From CADEDH01 sp963732695 (lineage in GTDB: Bacteria > Actinomycetota > Acidimicrobiia > Acidimicrobiales > SZUA-35), in contig CAVTAP010000007.1 of NCBI GenBank assembly GCA_963732695.1, positions 62,001 through 126,000 on the forward strand: a stretch of 64,000 nucleotides of DNA, read 5' to 3'. Numbering within the stretch: the first letter of the stretch is position 1; every line of letters begins with the position of its first letter. Of the stretch, positions 24,560-32,309 are shown piece by piece. The position numbers and the translations under genes are program-made. The notes beneath the pieces were generated by a model that was given only the letters and a program-made list of their open reading frames with translations, was not told the origin of the DNA and searched no databases.

Positions 24560-26104
24560 TTGCGCAAACCGAGCATCACAGGACTGACCGAAGGCTGGCG
24601 CTGGGGTCCCGGGCGCCGAAGGACCGCTGTCACCGCAACGGCTCTGGCTGCCATGGTCACTCTCTCCGCAGGCCTCGCAGCGCCGTCCTATGACCCTGAA
24701 GCGGACAGTTTTGCCACGAGCTACAGGGAGGCAGCCACCGGTGGGTCGGACTTCACCGAATGGAACACCACTCGTAACATCCTGCGGACCGAGGTGAAGA
24801 ACGCGATCGGGGCTTCGGGCGCCCACCGGAACGGCTTCACGGGCAAGGGCGTCGATGTCGCCATCATCGACACCGGTGTCGCCCCAGTCCGGTACCTCGA
24901 CTCGGCCGAAGCGCTCGTGAACGGACCCGATCTCTCCCTCGACCGTCAGGCCGGCGTGGCCACCGCAGTTGACGGATTCGGCCATGGCACCCACCTGGCC
25001 GGCATCGTCGCCGGCCGCGACGCCGGCATGGCCCCCGGCTCGAGGATCGTCAACCTGAAGGTCGGGGCTGCCAACGGCGCGGTGGACGTGTCGCAGGTGA
25101 TAGCTGCCATCGACTGGATCGTGACCCACCGCAAAGACCCCGGGTTCAACATCCGAGTCATCACCCTGGCCTACGGAACGGACTCGACCCAGTCCTACAA
25201 GGACAGCCCCCTGACCCACGCTGTCGAATCGGCGTGGCGGGCCGGGATCGTCGTGGTGGTCGCCGCCGGGAACACCGGCGCCGCCCTGACCAACCCTGCC
25301 ACTGATCCGTTCGTGCTCACGGTCGGCGCCGCCGACATCAATGACCCGATGAAGGCCGACGACGATGTGGTAGCGCCCTACTCGGCTGTCGGCACCACCA
25401 GCCGGGGAGTAGACATCCTGGCCCCCGGAACATCGATAACGAGCCTCCGGGTCCCAGGAGGATTCATCGACACCCTCTACCCAGAGTCCCGGTTCAACGT
25501 TCTCGGCACGACCTACGCCAAGGGCTCCGGCACATCCCAGGCCGCCGCTGTCGTGTCGGGCAGCGTCGCCCTCCTGCTCCAGGCCCAGCCCGACCTCACG
25601 CCGGACCAGGTCAAGGCACTGCTCAAATCGACCGCTCGACCCCTCCCTGGGGCAACGGCCAACGCTCAGGGCGGAGGCATCATCGACCTGACGAACGCTC
25701 TCGCCGCCAAAATCCCCTCGATCAAGAGCGCAACCCAGAAGTTCACCGTATCAACCGGAAAAGGAACCATCGAAGCCTCCCGCGGCAGCGCTCATCTCGT
25801 TGCCGACGATGGCACCATCCTGTCCGGCGAGATCGACATCATGGGCCAACCCTGGGTCGGGTCGACCTGGGCGCCGAAGTCCACCTCGGGCACGGCCTGG
25901 ACCAACGGAACATGGAACGGCAACATCTGGACCGGCGGCCAGTTCAACACAGACCTGACAGTTGACGGCGTCACATGGTCCGGTCGCACCTGGCGCAGCG
26001 AAGCCTGGTCCGGTCGCACCTGGCGAGCCGACCTCTGGGCCGGCCGCACCTGGCGCACGGAACTCTGGTCAGGACGAACCTGGCGCAGCGACGGCTGGTC
26101 CTGA
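24560..26104 (+). CDS. Secreted subtilisin-like S8 peptidase with GRTWR repeats
   Basis: A 514-residue exported serine protease. A signal peptide (GRRRTAVTATALAAMVTLSAGLAA) ends near residue 41. The catalytic triad is Asp104 (VAIIDTGV), His142 (GFGHGTHLAG) and Ser326 (GSGTSQAAAVVSG), with oxyanion Asn238 (AAGNTG). The last 65 residues are Trp-rich: TWAPKSTSGTAWTNGTW, NIWTGG, then four copies of the decapeptide xGRTWRxxxW. Similar Trp repeats occur in other actinobacterial S8 peptidases and may bind cell wall or carbohydrate; that is inference. The TTG at 24560 is chosen: AAGGA lies seven bases before it and it places the signal peptide correctly; no ATG fits. The C-terminal coding part is duplicated at 18653-18890. 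Confidence 0.85.
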   Translation: MRKPSITGLTEGWRWGPGRRRTAVTATALAAMVTLSAGLAAPSYDPEADSFATSYREAATGGSDFTEWNTTRNILRTEVKNAIGASGAHRNGFTGKGVDVAIIDTGVAPVRYLDSAEALVNGPDLSLDRQAGVATAVDGFGHGTHLAGIVAGRDAGMAPGSRIVNLKVGAANGAVDVSQVIAAIDWIVTHRKDPGFNIRVITLAYGTDSTQSYKDSPLTHAVESAWRAGIVVVVAAGNTGAALTNPATDPFVLTVGAADINDPMKADDDVVAPYSAVGTTSRGVDILAPGTSITSLRVPGGFIDTLYPESRFNVLGTTYAKGSGTSQAAAVVSGSVALLLQAQPDLTPDQVKALLKSTARPLPGATANAQGGGIIDLTNALAAKIPSIKSATQKFTVSTGKGTIEASRGSAHLVADDGTILSGEIDIMGQPWVGSTWAPKSTSGTAWTNGTWNGNIWTGGQFNTDLTVDGVTWSGRTWRSEAWSGRTWRADLWAGRTWRTELWSGRTWRSDGWS

Positions 26105-26132
26105 GGCCAGTAGACCCCGATCGGCCCCACGG

Positions 26133-26163
26133 CCCGGCAGCTCCACCAACGTGAGCTGCCGGG
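26133..26163 (+). terminator. Hairpin, copy 2
   Basis: CCCGGCAGCTC (26133-26143) pairs with GAGCTGCCGGG (26153-26163) just after the subtilisin stop. It is the counterpart of 18919-18949. Confidence 0.65.
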
Positions 26164-26220
26164 CTACGGGGACAATCTCCCGGCCGTCGTCACTGACCAA
26201 CAGCTTCAGGCCCGCTGGTG

Positions 26221-26300
26221 GCCGCTTGACCCGCTCGGCGTCTCGCCGTGGCCCGACTCGGTCACCTGATGGTGGATGACGTCCTCCAGCCAGAACTCGA
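26221..26300 (-). pseudogene. Fragment of the second integrase type
   Basis: About 80 bp roughly 85% identical by eye to 21310-21390 of the second integrase. The minus strand translates to LEFWLEDVIHHQVTESGHGE, matching LDFWLEDVVRHQVAESSH of the other copy, with one base lost soon after. It ends right at the stop of the WYL gene. It marks where element sequence meets chromosome. Confidence 0.8.
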
Positions 26301-26316
26301 GTTCCTGCCGCCCCCT

Positions 26317-27288
26317 TCAGGCGTAGCGCAGGGCGAGCTGGTTCACGTCGGCTCGGATCCGGGCCCGCAGACCGGGGGGAGCCAGGGCTTCCACCTCGGC
26401 GCCGAGCTGCAGGATCAGGCCGCTGGTATACGGGACCGACTCCATCGGGATCTCGACCTGGATCCACCCGTCGGCATCGGGCGGTTGCGCGCTGGCGGCT
26501 GCGGCCCGGGCCAGCGTCGGCTCGAGCAGATGGGGCAGCTCGTCGAAGACCCGGGGCGACATCCGGAGGGTGGCCATGCCCGAGTACCGGCGGGCTTCGA
26601 AATCGGCCAGGTGGTCCCGCCAGAAGGCGGCGAGGTCGAAGTTGGCGGGCGGGTCGAATGTCTCGTCGAGGACCGTCACCCGGCTGATGCGTGAGATCCG
26701 GTAGATCCGCACCTCGTCATCGGCCCGGCCTACCAGGTACCACTGGCCGGCCTTGAGAACCAGACCCAAGGGGTTGAGCGTGACTGTGACCCGGCGGGGT
26801 CGGGCCCAGCGCTCGTAGCCGATCGTGACCCGGCGCCGGTCCCACACCGCGGCGGCGATGTCACCGAGGAGGTCGGGGCTGTCGCCGTCGTGGTACCACG
26901 GCGGGGCATCGAGATGGAACCGTTCGGCGATCCGCTCGGCGTGTGCCCGCTGGCCGGCGGGCAGCGAAGCGAGCAGCTTGAGCTGGGCCGCCGCCAGCGC
27001 CTCGCCGTACCCGAGACCGGCGGCCGCGGCGGGAACGCCCAACAGGAACAGCGACTCGGCCTCCGGCGCCGCCAGGCCGGTGAGCCGGGTGCGGTAGCCA
27101 TCGACCAGGGCGTAGCCGCCGTCCTTCCCGGGGCTGCCGTATACGGGCACCCCGGCGGCACCGAGCGCTTCGACGTCCCGGTACACCGTCCGCACCGAGA
27201 CCTCCAGCTCAGCGGCCAGGGCCTCGGCCGTCATCCGGCCCCGGGTCTGCAGCAGCAGCAGTGTGGCCACCAGGCGGCTGGCTCGCAT
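26317..27288 (-). CDS. WYL-domain transcriptional regulator, YafY type
   Basis: A 323-residue regulator. The N-terminal winged helix-turn-helix is MRASRLVATLLLLQTRG then LAAELEVSVRTVYRDVEAL with GGYALVDGYRTRLTGL; the WYL domain (about 140-220) has VTIGYERW...VTLNPLGLVLKAGQWYLVGR; the WCX extension ends the protein. WYL domains sense small ligands or nucleic acids and these regulators often act on a neighbouring divergent gene. The divergent SnoaL-like/MFS pair is the likely target, with a palindrome between them. The stop lies a few bases from the integrase fragment, so the last residues could have been altered, but the length is normal. Confidence 0.9.
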   Translation of the reverse strand: MRASRLVATLLLLQTRGRMTAEALAAELEVSVRTVYRDVEALGAAGVPVYGSPGKDGGYALVDGYRTRLTGLAAPEAESLFLLGVPAAAAGLGYGEALAAAQLKLLASLPAGQRAHAERIAERFHLDAPPWYHDGDSPDLLGDIAAAVWDRRRVTIGYERWARPRRVTVTLNPLGLVLKAGQWYLVGRADDEVRIYRISRISRVTVLDETFDPPANFDLAAFWRDHLADFEARRYSGMATLRMSPRVFDELPHLLEPTLARAAAASAQPPDADGWIQVEIPMESVPYTSGLILQLGAEVEALAPPGLRARIRADVNQLALRYA

Positions 27289-27307
27289 CTCGATCTCTTC
27301 CGTTCCA

Positions 27308-27324
27308 CTGACATTGGGTGTCAG
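27308..27324. promoter_or_regulatory. Palindromic operator between WYL and SnoaL-like genes
   Basis: CTGACA-TTGGG-TGTCAG, a perfect 6-bp inverted repeat with a 5-base centre, 20 bp before the WYL start and about 50 bp before the SnoaL-like start. A likely site for the WYL regulator; the assignment is by position. Confidence 0.5.
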
Positions 27325-27373
27325 GGGACCAATCGTACGATCCCGGCACGTCCAACGTGAACCGGAGGTTCTG

Positions 27374-27751
27374 ATGCATTCGATCGATGACCTGGTGACC
27401 CGCTATGTGGCGGTGTGGAGCGAACCCGACGACGCCGCTCGCCGAGATCAGGTGGCCGCCCTGTGGGGGGAGGACGCGACGCACGTGTTGGAGGCACGCC
27501 AGATGCGGGGCCACGCCGAGATCGCGGAGCGGGTGGCGGCGGCCTACTGTGATCTCGTCGCCGACAAGGGCTTCGCCTTCACCCTCGCCCACGGTTTCGA
27601 CGGTGTGCAGGCCCACCACGACGCTGTCACCTTCGACGTGACGATGGCGCCGGCCGGCGGCGGCGCCGTGGCCTGGATCGGGCGCATGGTGCTGCTCCTC
27701 GGGAGCGATGGTCGGATCCGTTGCGACTACCAGTTCGGCCGGAACCAGTGA
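27374..27751 (+). CDS. SnoaL-like / NTF2-like protein
   Basis: A 125-residue protein of the NTF2-like (SnoaL) cone-fold superfamily: an N-terminal helix with IDDLVTRYVAVWSEPDDAARRDQVAALW, a strand pair DATHVLEARQMRGHAEI, and final strands IGRMVLLLGSDGRIRCDYQFGR. Such proteins are small enzymes (isomerase, cyclase, dehydratase) or binding proteins, so a reaction cannot be named. ATG at 27374 follows GGAGG by five to six bases; an upstream start would read through the operator. It overlaps the MFS gene by 4 bp (GTGA), so the two form an operon probably controlled by the WYL regulator. Confidence 0.82.
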   Translation: MHSIDDLVTRYVAVWSEPDDAARRDQVAALWGEDATHVLEARQMRGHAEIAERVAAAYCDLVADKGFAFTLAHGFDGVQAHHDAVTFDVTMAPAGGGAVAWIGRMVLLLGSDGRIRCDYQFGRNQ

Positions 27752-28839
27752 GTCGGGCCCTCGCCCATCGCTCGGCGGTCGACGCCCCGCAGGCGGCGGG
27801 TCGGTGGGCGTTCGCCGGGTGTGGCTACGCCCTGCTCGTGCTGTTCGCCGGGTCGAATGCCCCATCGCCCCTGTACCGGGTGTACAGCCAGCGCTTCGGC
27901 TTCACCCCCCTTACGATCACCTTCGTCTTCTCGGCGTACATGGCGGTGATCGTCCCGTCGCTGCTCGTGTTCGGCCCCCTGTCCGATGCCGTCGGGCGAC
28001 GCCGGGTGCTGGTACCGGGCCTGGTCCTGGCGGCCGTCGGGGCCGGTCTCGTGGCCACGGCCTGCATCGTGGCCGGCGCCGGCGGCGGACCGCTGCTGGC
28101 CGGCGTCCTGGGTCACTACGCACCCTGGCCCCGAACGTTGGTGTTCGTCGTCGTGATGGCGGCGCTGGCCCTGGCCCTGGTGGCGATCGCCCGGGTCGAC
28201 GGCCCCACCAGCAGCCGCCGGCGTTGGCAGCCCCGCCGACCCCAGATTCCCGGCCCCATCGCCGGGCCCTTCGTCTCCGCCAGCGCCGCCAGCTTCCTGG
28301 CCTGGTCTGTCACCGGTCTGTTCCTGACGCTGGTTCCCTCCTACGCACTGAACCTGTCCGGTTCGTCCAACCTGGCGCTCGCCGGTGGCGTGGTCGCCCT
28401 GCTCTTCGCCGGCTCAGGGGCGGCCCAACTCCGGAGCCGGGCCATCCCCGCTCGGGCCGGGCAGATCGCCGGTCTGGTCGGGCTGATGGCCGGGCTCATC
28501 CTTCTGGTCGGTGCCGGGGAGGCGCGGTCGCTGCCGGTGCTGCTGCTGGCGACGATCATCGCCGGGCTGGGCCAGGGGCTCGCCTTCGTCGGGGCCATGA
28601 CCGAGGTGGGCGCCATGGCACCGGCCGATCGCCAGGCGGAGGTCATGTCGACCTTCTACGTGCTCACCTACATCGGCACCGGTGCCCCCGTGATCGGTGT
28701 CGGCCTCGTGGCCTCCCGCACCGACCTGCTCCGGGCGGTCGAAGCGTTCGCCGCAGTGCTCGTAGTCCTGTGCCTGGTCCTCGTGGCCCGGCTCCTCCAC
28801 AGCCCTTCCCCAGGGTTCCGCCCGGGGGGATCCGGGTAA
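27748..28839 (+). CDS. MFS transporter, shortened
   Basis: A 363-residue major-facilitator permease, shorter than the usual ~400. The first helices are typical (AFAGCGYALLVLFAG, ITFVFSAYMAVIVPSLLVFGPLSDAVGRRRVL with the loop 2-3 motif GPLSDxxGRR). After GLVLAAVGAGLVATACI the sequence jumps to GAGGGPLLAGVLGHYAPWP, where about 40-45 residues including helix 4 and the ARxxQG part normally stand. The second half (SFLAWSVTGLFLTLVPSYAL, ... GLGQGLAFVGAMTEV) is normal. An in-frame internal deletion is the likely reason, and transport may be lost. GTG start at 27748 overlaps the SnoaL-like stop. Probable role: drug or metabolite efflux. Confidence 0.75.
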   Translation: MSRALAHRSAVDAPQAAGRWAFAGCGYALLVLFAGSNAPSPLYRVYSQRFGFTPLTITFVFSAYMAVIVPSLLVFGPLSDAVGRRRVLVPGLVLAAVGAGLVATACIVAGAGGGPLLAGVLGHYAPWPRTLVFVVVMAALALALVAIARVDGPTSSRRRWQPRRPQIPGPIAGPFVSASAASFLAWSVTGLFLTLVPSYALNLSGSSNLALAGGVVALLFAGSGAAQLRSRAIPARAGQIAGLVGLMAGLILLVGAGEARSLPVLLLATIIAGLGQGLAFVGAMTEVGAMAPADRQAEVMSTFYVLTYIGTGAPVIGVGLVASRTDLLRAVEAFAAVLVVLCLVLVARLLHSPSPGFRPGGSG

Positions 28840-28903
28840 CGGCTCGTCACATGACCGCCACCAGCAGCGTCTGGCCGAGCGGCCGCGAACGACAGGAGAC
28901 ACG

Positions 28904-29089
28904 ATGGCAGGCCACACAGACGAGCACGCCGACACGGGCGGCAAGAGCGAGGGTGACGACGAGGGCAAGGCCCTCGAGATCAACGACAAGACCGAACATC
29001 CCGAGCCCGATCTCGAGAGCCGTTCCGATGGCGACTACGAGGGCAAGTCCTTCCAGATCAACGACAATACGAAGACCGCCGACCAGTAG
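28904..29089 (+). CDS. Small acidic protein with duplicated motif
   Basis: A 61-residue, strongly acidic, hydrophilic protein. Two related segments are visible: DDEGKALEINDKTEHPEPD and GDYEGKSFQINDNTKTADQ, sharing (D/Y)EGK(A/S)-x2-INDxT. No known family. The ATG is preceded by AGGAGA seven bases upstream, a good ribosome site in a window where many genes lack one. Short and soluble; a stress-response or binding peptide is conceivable, but nothing shows it. Confidence 0.65.
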   Translation: MAGHTDEHADTGGKSEGDDEGKALEINDKTEHPEPDLESRSDGDYEGKSFQINDNTKTADQ

Positions 29090-29193
29090 CCGCTCACGGG
29101 CCGGTGACTTCAGGCCCTTCCGCCTCTGCCCTCGCGCCGGCAGACTCGGTCGTGGGGGGTGACTTCGTCCCAACGAGAAGGGCGGTGTCGGCA

Positions 29194-29373
29194 ATGACCA
29201 TCATCTGGTTCGTGGTCTGGCTCATCGCGAACAACGTGGGCGCCCCGGAGGCGCTGCGGTTCGATCCGGTCAACTTCTGGGCGGGCGCCCTGTTGCTCGC
29301 CGTGGCGCTGGACCTCGGTGGCCACCACGCTCAGCAGGCGGGCGGCCGGTCCGACCGGAAGGCTCGTACCTAG
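29194..29373 (+). CDS. Small membrane protein
   Basis: A 59-residue protein with two hydrophobic segments, TIIWFVVWLIANNVG and NFWAGALLLAVALDLGG, and a basic tail. ATG at 29194 begins right at the first helix; an in-frame ATG at 29104 would add 30 unstructured residues. GGGCGG upstream is a weak ribosome site. Unknown function; moderate confidence that it is a gene. Confidence 0.5.
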   Translation: MTIIWFVVWLIANNVGAPEALRFDPVNFWAGALLLAVALDLGGHHAQQAGGRSDRKART

Positions 29374-29504
29374 AACGGGGAACGCGCCGCGCCCGGGTGG
29401 CGTGGGTCGCGTTACCTCACAGGTCATCGCCCTGGTCACCCTTGGGGCGCAAGATCGGGATAGCCGCCGACCCGGACGGCAATCGACCCCGAAGGGACCC
29501 CGCC

Positions 29505-29825
29505 ATGACCGGCTACGCCGTAGGCCTCCTGCACGACATCGACCTGAACGACGACATCACCGCCTACCTGGAACGGATCGACGACACCCTCGCTCCGTTC
29601 GCCGGGCGATTCATCATCCACGGCGGTCAGCCCGACGTGCGGGAGGGCGACCTGCACGACACGTTGATCGTCATCGAGTTCCCCGACACCGCGGCGGCCG
29701 CCGCCTGGTACGAGTCGCCGGCCTACCAGGCGATCGTTCCCCTGCGGACGGCCAACGCCCAGGGCGTGGTCTTCGTGGTCGACGGGGTCGACGCCAGTCA
29801 TCGCGCCACCGACGTCCTGCGCTGA
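29505..29825 (+). CDS. DUF1330 family protein, paralogue
   Basis: A 106-residue DUF1330 protein: YAVGLLHDIDLNDDITAYLERIDDTLAPFAGRFIIHGG, then TLIVIEFPDTAAAAAWYESPAYQAIVPLR, the standard family core. ATG at 29505 is preceded by GAAGGGA. It is the second DUF1330 member in the window (the other at 1063-1353) and lies tail-to-tail with the ArsR gene. Function is undefined for the family. Confidence 0.85.
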   Translation: MTGYAVGLLHDIDLNDDITAYLERIDDTLAPFAGRFIIHGGQPDVREGDLHDTLIVIEFPDTAAAAAWYESPAYQAIVPLRTANAQGVVFVVDGVDASHRATDVLR

Positions 29826-29852
29826 CAGCGATCGACCCACCGGTGCGGGCCC

Positions 29853-30203
29853 TCAGCCCAGCGCCGCCCGTAGCGCCGCCACCCGCTCCGGCTGCACGTG
29901 ATACCAGGCCCACGTGCCCCGCTTCTCCGAGGTGACGAGCCCGGCCTGGCGGAGGATCTTGAGGTGGTGGCTCACCGTCGGCTGGGACCGCCCGGCCGGC
30001 TCCACCAGATCGCAGACGCAGGCCCCGGCCGGCCCGGCGGCGGTGATCATCGACAACAGATGGAGCCGCACCGGGTCGGCCAGGGCGTGGAAGCCCTTGG
30101 CCAGCTCGGCCGCCGCCTCCTCGTCGAACCCGCTGCTGCCGACCGGGGCGCAACACGCCGTCACCGGCACCGTGGCAACCGGATCGATCTTCGTGCTCGC
30201 CAT
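29853..30203 (-). CDS. arsR: ArsR family metalloregulator
   Basis: A 116-residue winged-helix repressor. The ACVCDL motif in helix 3 is the classical As(III) site, here with two cysteines (ACVCDLV), and another CC pair lies near the N-terminus (TACCAP), as in some actinobacterial arsenic sensors with a displaced site. The recognition region is QPTVSHHLKILRQAGLV, with EKRGTWAWYHV as the wing. Binding of arsenite or methylarsenite should release the operator and derepress both sides. Start at 30203 (MASTKIDP), because upstream codons read through the operator. It faces the arsI-like and acr3 genes. Confidence 0.92.
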   Translation of the reverse strand: MASTKIDPVATVPVTACCAPVGSSGFDEEAAAELAKGFHALADPVRLHLLSMITAAGPAGACVCDLVEPAGRSQPTVSHHLKILRQAGLVTSEKRGTWAWYHVQPERVAALRAALG

Positions 30204-30236
30204 CGCAGATCCTTCCGACCATTCATCGAAGAGTAT

Positions 30237-30297
30237 CAATGAATACATTGACATCTGTCGATGAATGGGTAGGATGCAGACATCGACAGATGTCAAT
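30237..30297. promoter_or_regulatory. ars operator region with perfect 17-bp inverted repeat
   Basis: ATTGACATCTGTCGATG (30247-30263) and CATCGACAGATGTCAAT (30281-30297) are a perfect 17-bp inverted repeat with a 17-base centre. In addition CAAT-N6-ATTG (30237-30250) has the CAA-N6-TTG form of ArsR boxes. They lie between arsR and the arsI-like gene, so one protein can control both directions. Confidence 0.75.
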
Positions 30298-30328
30298 CTA
30301 GCGTCTGCCCAGCACCAGGGAGCAACCC

Positions 30329-30787
30329 ATGTCACGAGTCCAGCTCGCCCTCAACGTGAACGACCTCGACACCGCCATCGCCTTCTACTCCAAGCTGTTC
30401 GGCGCCGAGCCGGCCAAGATCCGCGACGGCTACGCCAACTTCGCCATCGCCGAGCCGCCGCTCAAGCTCGTCCTCATCGAGAACCCGGGCCAGGGCGGCA
30501 CGCTCAACCACCTCGGCGTCGAGGTCGAGAGCTCCGCCCTGGTCAACGACGCCATCGTCCGCCTCCAGGGCGAGGGCCTCGACACCACCGTCCAGCAGGA
30601 GACCGCCTGCTGCTACGCCGTGCAGGACAAGGTGTGGGTCCACGGCCCCGACGCCGAGCCCTGGGAGGTCTACACCGTGCTGGGCGACGCTCCCGACATG
30701 GCCTGCGCCCCCGCCCCCGACGGATCCAGCGCCTGCACCGCCGCTCCCGAAGCGGTCTCGGTGGGAACCAAGTCCACCTGCTGCTGA
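30329..30787 (+). CDS. arsI: ArsI/CadI-like glyoxalase-fold dioxygenase
   Basis: A 152-residue vicinal oxygen chelate protein. Family landmarks: VQLALNVNDLDTAIAFYSKLFGAEPAKIRDGYANFAI, then GGTLNHLGVEV with the first metal His, TACCYAVQDKVWVHGPD with the vicinal Cys pair that binds trivalent organoarsenicals in ArsI, and EPWEVYTVL with the metal Glu. ArsI is an Fe(II)-dependent C-As lyase that demethylates methylarsenite or aryl arsenicals; CadI is the closely related cadmium-induced protein. The ars context favours ArsI. The C-terminus ends in CC. ATG at 30329 follows GGGAGC. It is first in the unit with acr3. Confidence 0.87.
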   Translation: MSRVQLALNVNDLDTAIAFYSKLFGAEPAKIRDGYANFAIAEPPLKLVLIENPGQGGTLNHLGVEVESSALVNDAIVRLQGEGLDTTVQQETACCYAVQDKVWVHGPDAEPWEVYTVLGDAPDMACAPAPDGSSACTAAPEAVSVGTKSTCC

Positions 30788-30917
30788 TCCCGGCCCAGTC
30801 GGCGCACGTCCTGTGGCTTTTGGCTCGCCGCCCAACCGTTCGCCAGTCTGGAGGCCGGGCTCGGGGTGGCGTCGCCCCGCCGGCGCCACCGGCTGAGCCG
30901 CATCTCACTTCCGACCC

Positions 30918-32003
30918 ATGACAGGACCGCCCGTGACCGACACCGCAGCCGATACCCGCACCCCCGGCAGGCTCTCCACCCTCGATCGGCTGCTGCCGCT
31001 GTGGATCGGCATCGCCATGGTCGCCGGGCTGCTCCTGGGTCGGGCCTTCCCCGGGCTCAACGACACCCTCGACAAGGTGAAGATCGGCACCGTCAGCCTG
31101 CCGATCGCCGTCGGCCTGCTGCTGATGATGTACCCCGTGCTGGCCAAGGTGAAGTACACCCGCATCGGGCACGTGGTGGCCGATCGCCGGTCCCTCGTGC
31201 TGTCGCTCGTGCTCAATTGGCTGATCGGCCCGGCCGTGATGTTCGCCCTGGCCTGGCTGCTCCTGCCTGACCTGCCCGAGTACCGCACCGGCCTCATCAT
31301 CGTGGGCCTGGCCCGGTGCATCGCCATGGTCCTCATCTGGAACGACCTGGCCTGCGGCAACCGGGAGCTGGCCGCCGTGCTGGTGGCCCTCAACTCGATG
31401 TTTCAGATCGTCGCCTTCTCCATCCTCGGCTGGTTCTACCTCCAGGTCCTGCCCGGCTGGCTCGGCCTCGACAGCAACGGCATCGACGTGACCGTGGGTG
31501 AGATCGCCAAGAGCGTGTTGATCTTCCTGGGCATCCCGCTGCTCGCCGGGTTCCTCACCCGCACCTTCGGGGAGCGGGCCAAGGGGACCGAATGGTACGA
31601 GGAGCGCTTCATCCCCCGTATCGGCCCCGTCGCCCTCTACGGGCTGCTGTTCACCATCGTGATCCTGTTCGCCCTCCAGGGCGAGAAGATCACCAACCAG
31701 CCGCTCGACGTGGCCCGCATCGCCCTTCCGCTCCTCGTCTACTTCGCCATCATGTGGTTCGGCACCTTCGCTCTGGGCCTCCGCCTCGGCCTGCCGTACG
31801 ACCGCAACGCCTCCATCGCCTTCACCGCCGCTGGCAACAACTTCGAGCTGGCCATCGCCGTGGCCATCGGCGTGTTCGGTGTGTCGTCGGGCCAGGCCCT
31901 GGCCGGGGTGGTGGGCCCCCTGATCGAGGTGCCGGTACTGGTGGCCCTGGTCTACGTCTCGCTCGCCGCTCAGCGGAAGTACTATCCGGCCGCCGCCGCT
32001 TAG
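30918..32003 (+). CDS. acr3: Arsenite efflux permease ACR3
   Basis: A 361-residue inner-membrane arsenite exporter of the ACR3 (BASS superfamily) type with ten helices. The conserved Cys segment GLARCIAMVLIWNDLACG in helix 4 is present, as is the helix 9 region ASIAFTAAGNNFELAIAVAIGVFG. It extrudes arsenite released by reduction or by C-As bond cleavage, using the proton gradient. It follows the arsI-like gene by 130 bp. No arsC reductase or arsM is in the visible locus. ATG at 30918 is used; a GTG 18 bases later is possible. Confidence 0.93.
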   Translation: MTGPPVTDTAADTRTPGRLSTLDRLLPLWIGIAMVAGLLLGRAFPGLNDTLDKVKIGTVSLPIAVGLLLMMYPVLAKVKYTRIGHVVADRRSLVLSLVLNWLIGPAVMFALAWLLLPDLPEYRTGLIIVGLARCIAMVLIWNDLACGNRELAAVLVALNSMFQIVAFSILGWFYLQVLPGWLGLDSNGIDVTVGEIAKSVLIFLGIPLLAGFLTRTFGERAKGTEWYEERFIPRIGPVALYGLLFTIVILFALQGEKITNQPLDVARIALPLLVYFAIMWFGTFALGLRLGLPYDRNASIAFTAAGNNFELAIAVAIGVFGVSSGQALAGVVGPLIEVPVLVALVYVSLAAQRKYYPAAAA

Positions 32004-32078
32004 ATACAAATCAATACCACTCGAACTGTTCGATTTGTCGCAGAAATCTGACTCTAGTTCGGATCGATTGACGTAATG

Positions 32079-32099
32079 CCGCAGTGTGCAATACTGCGG
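32079..32099 (+). terminator. Hairpin after acr3
   Basis: CCGCAGT (32079-32085) pairs with ACTGCGG (32093-32099) around a 7-base loop, 75 bp after the acr3 stop in a comparatively AT-rich stretch. No T-run follows. A possible terminator. Confidence 0.4.
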
Positions 32100-32309
32100 T
32101 GCCACGACCTGCAGATTCGCGTCGTAGGTTGCCAGGCGAAACCGCGACTGAGATCATCAGCGGCAAGCGCGGCTGGCCCGCGGGTCCAGCAGTTGCTGCT
32201 GCTGCCCGTGCGGGGGCCTACCGCGTGAGGCGGGCGGGGCTGTTGGGTTTCCGCCACTCCGGCCCCGTCCGCCGTCCAATCGAAACCCGGAAAAGGCCAA
32301 CTGTCCATT

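Larger units (their letters stand above)
21737..26310. mobile_element. Remnant of a related element (GGDEF-EAL, subtilisin)
   Basis: The left end repeats the left end of the first element for about 100 bp. It contains a GGDEF-EAL gene, a subtilisin gene and, at 26221-26300, a fragment of the second integrase type, after which ordinary chromosome begins. No fourth att copy was found between 26105 and 27400, so the right end is deleted. The extent as a single element is inferred. Confidence 0.55.
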
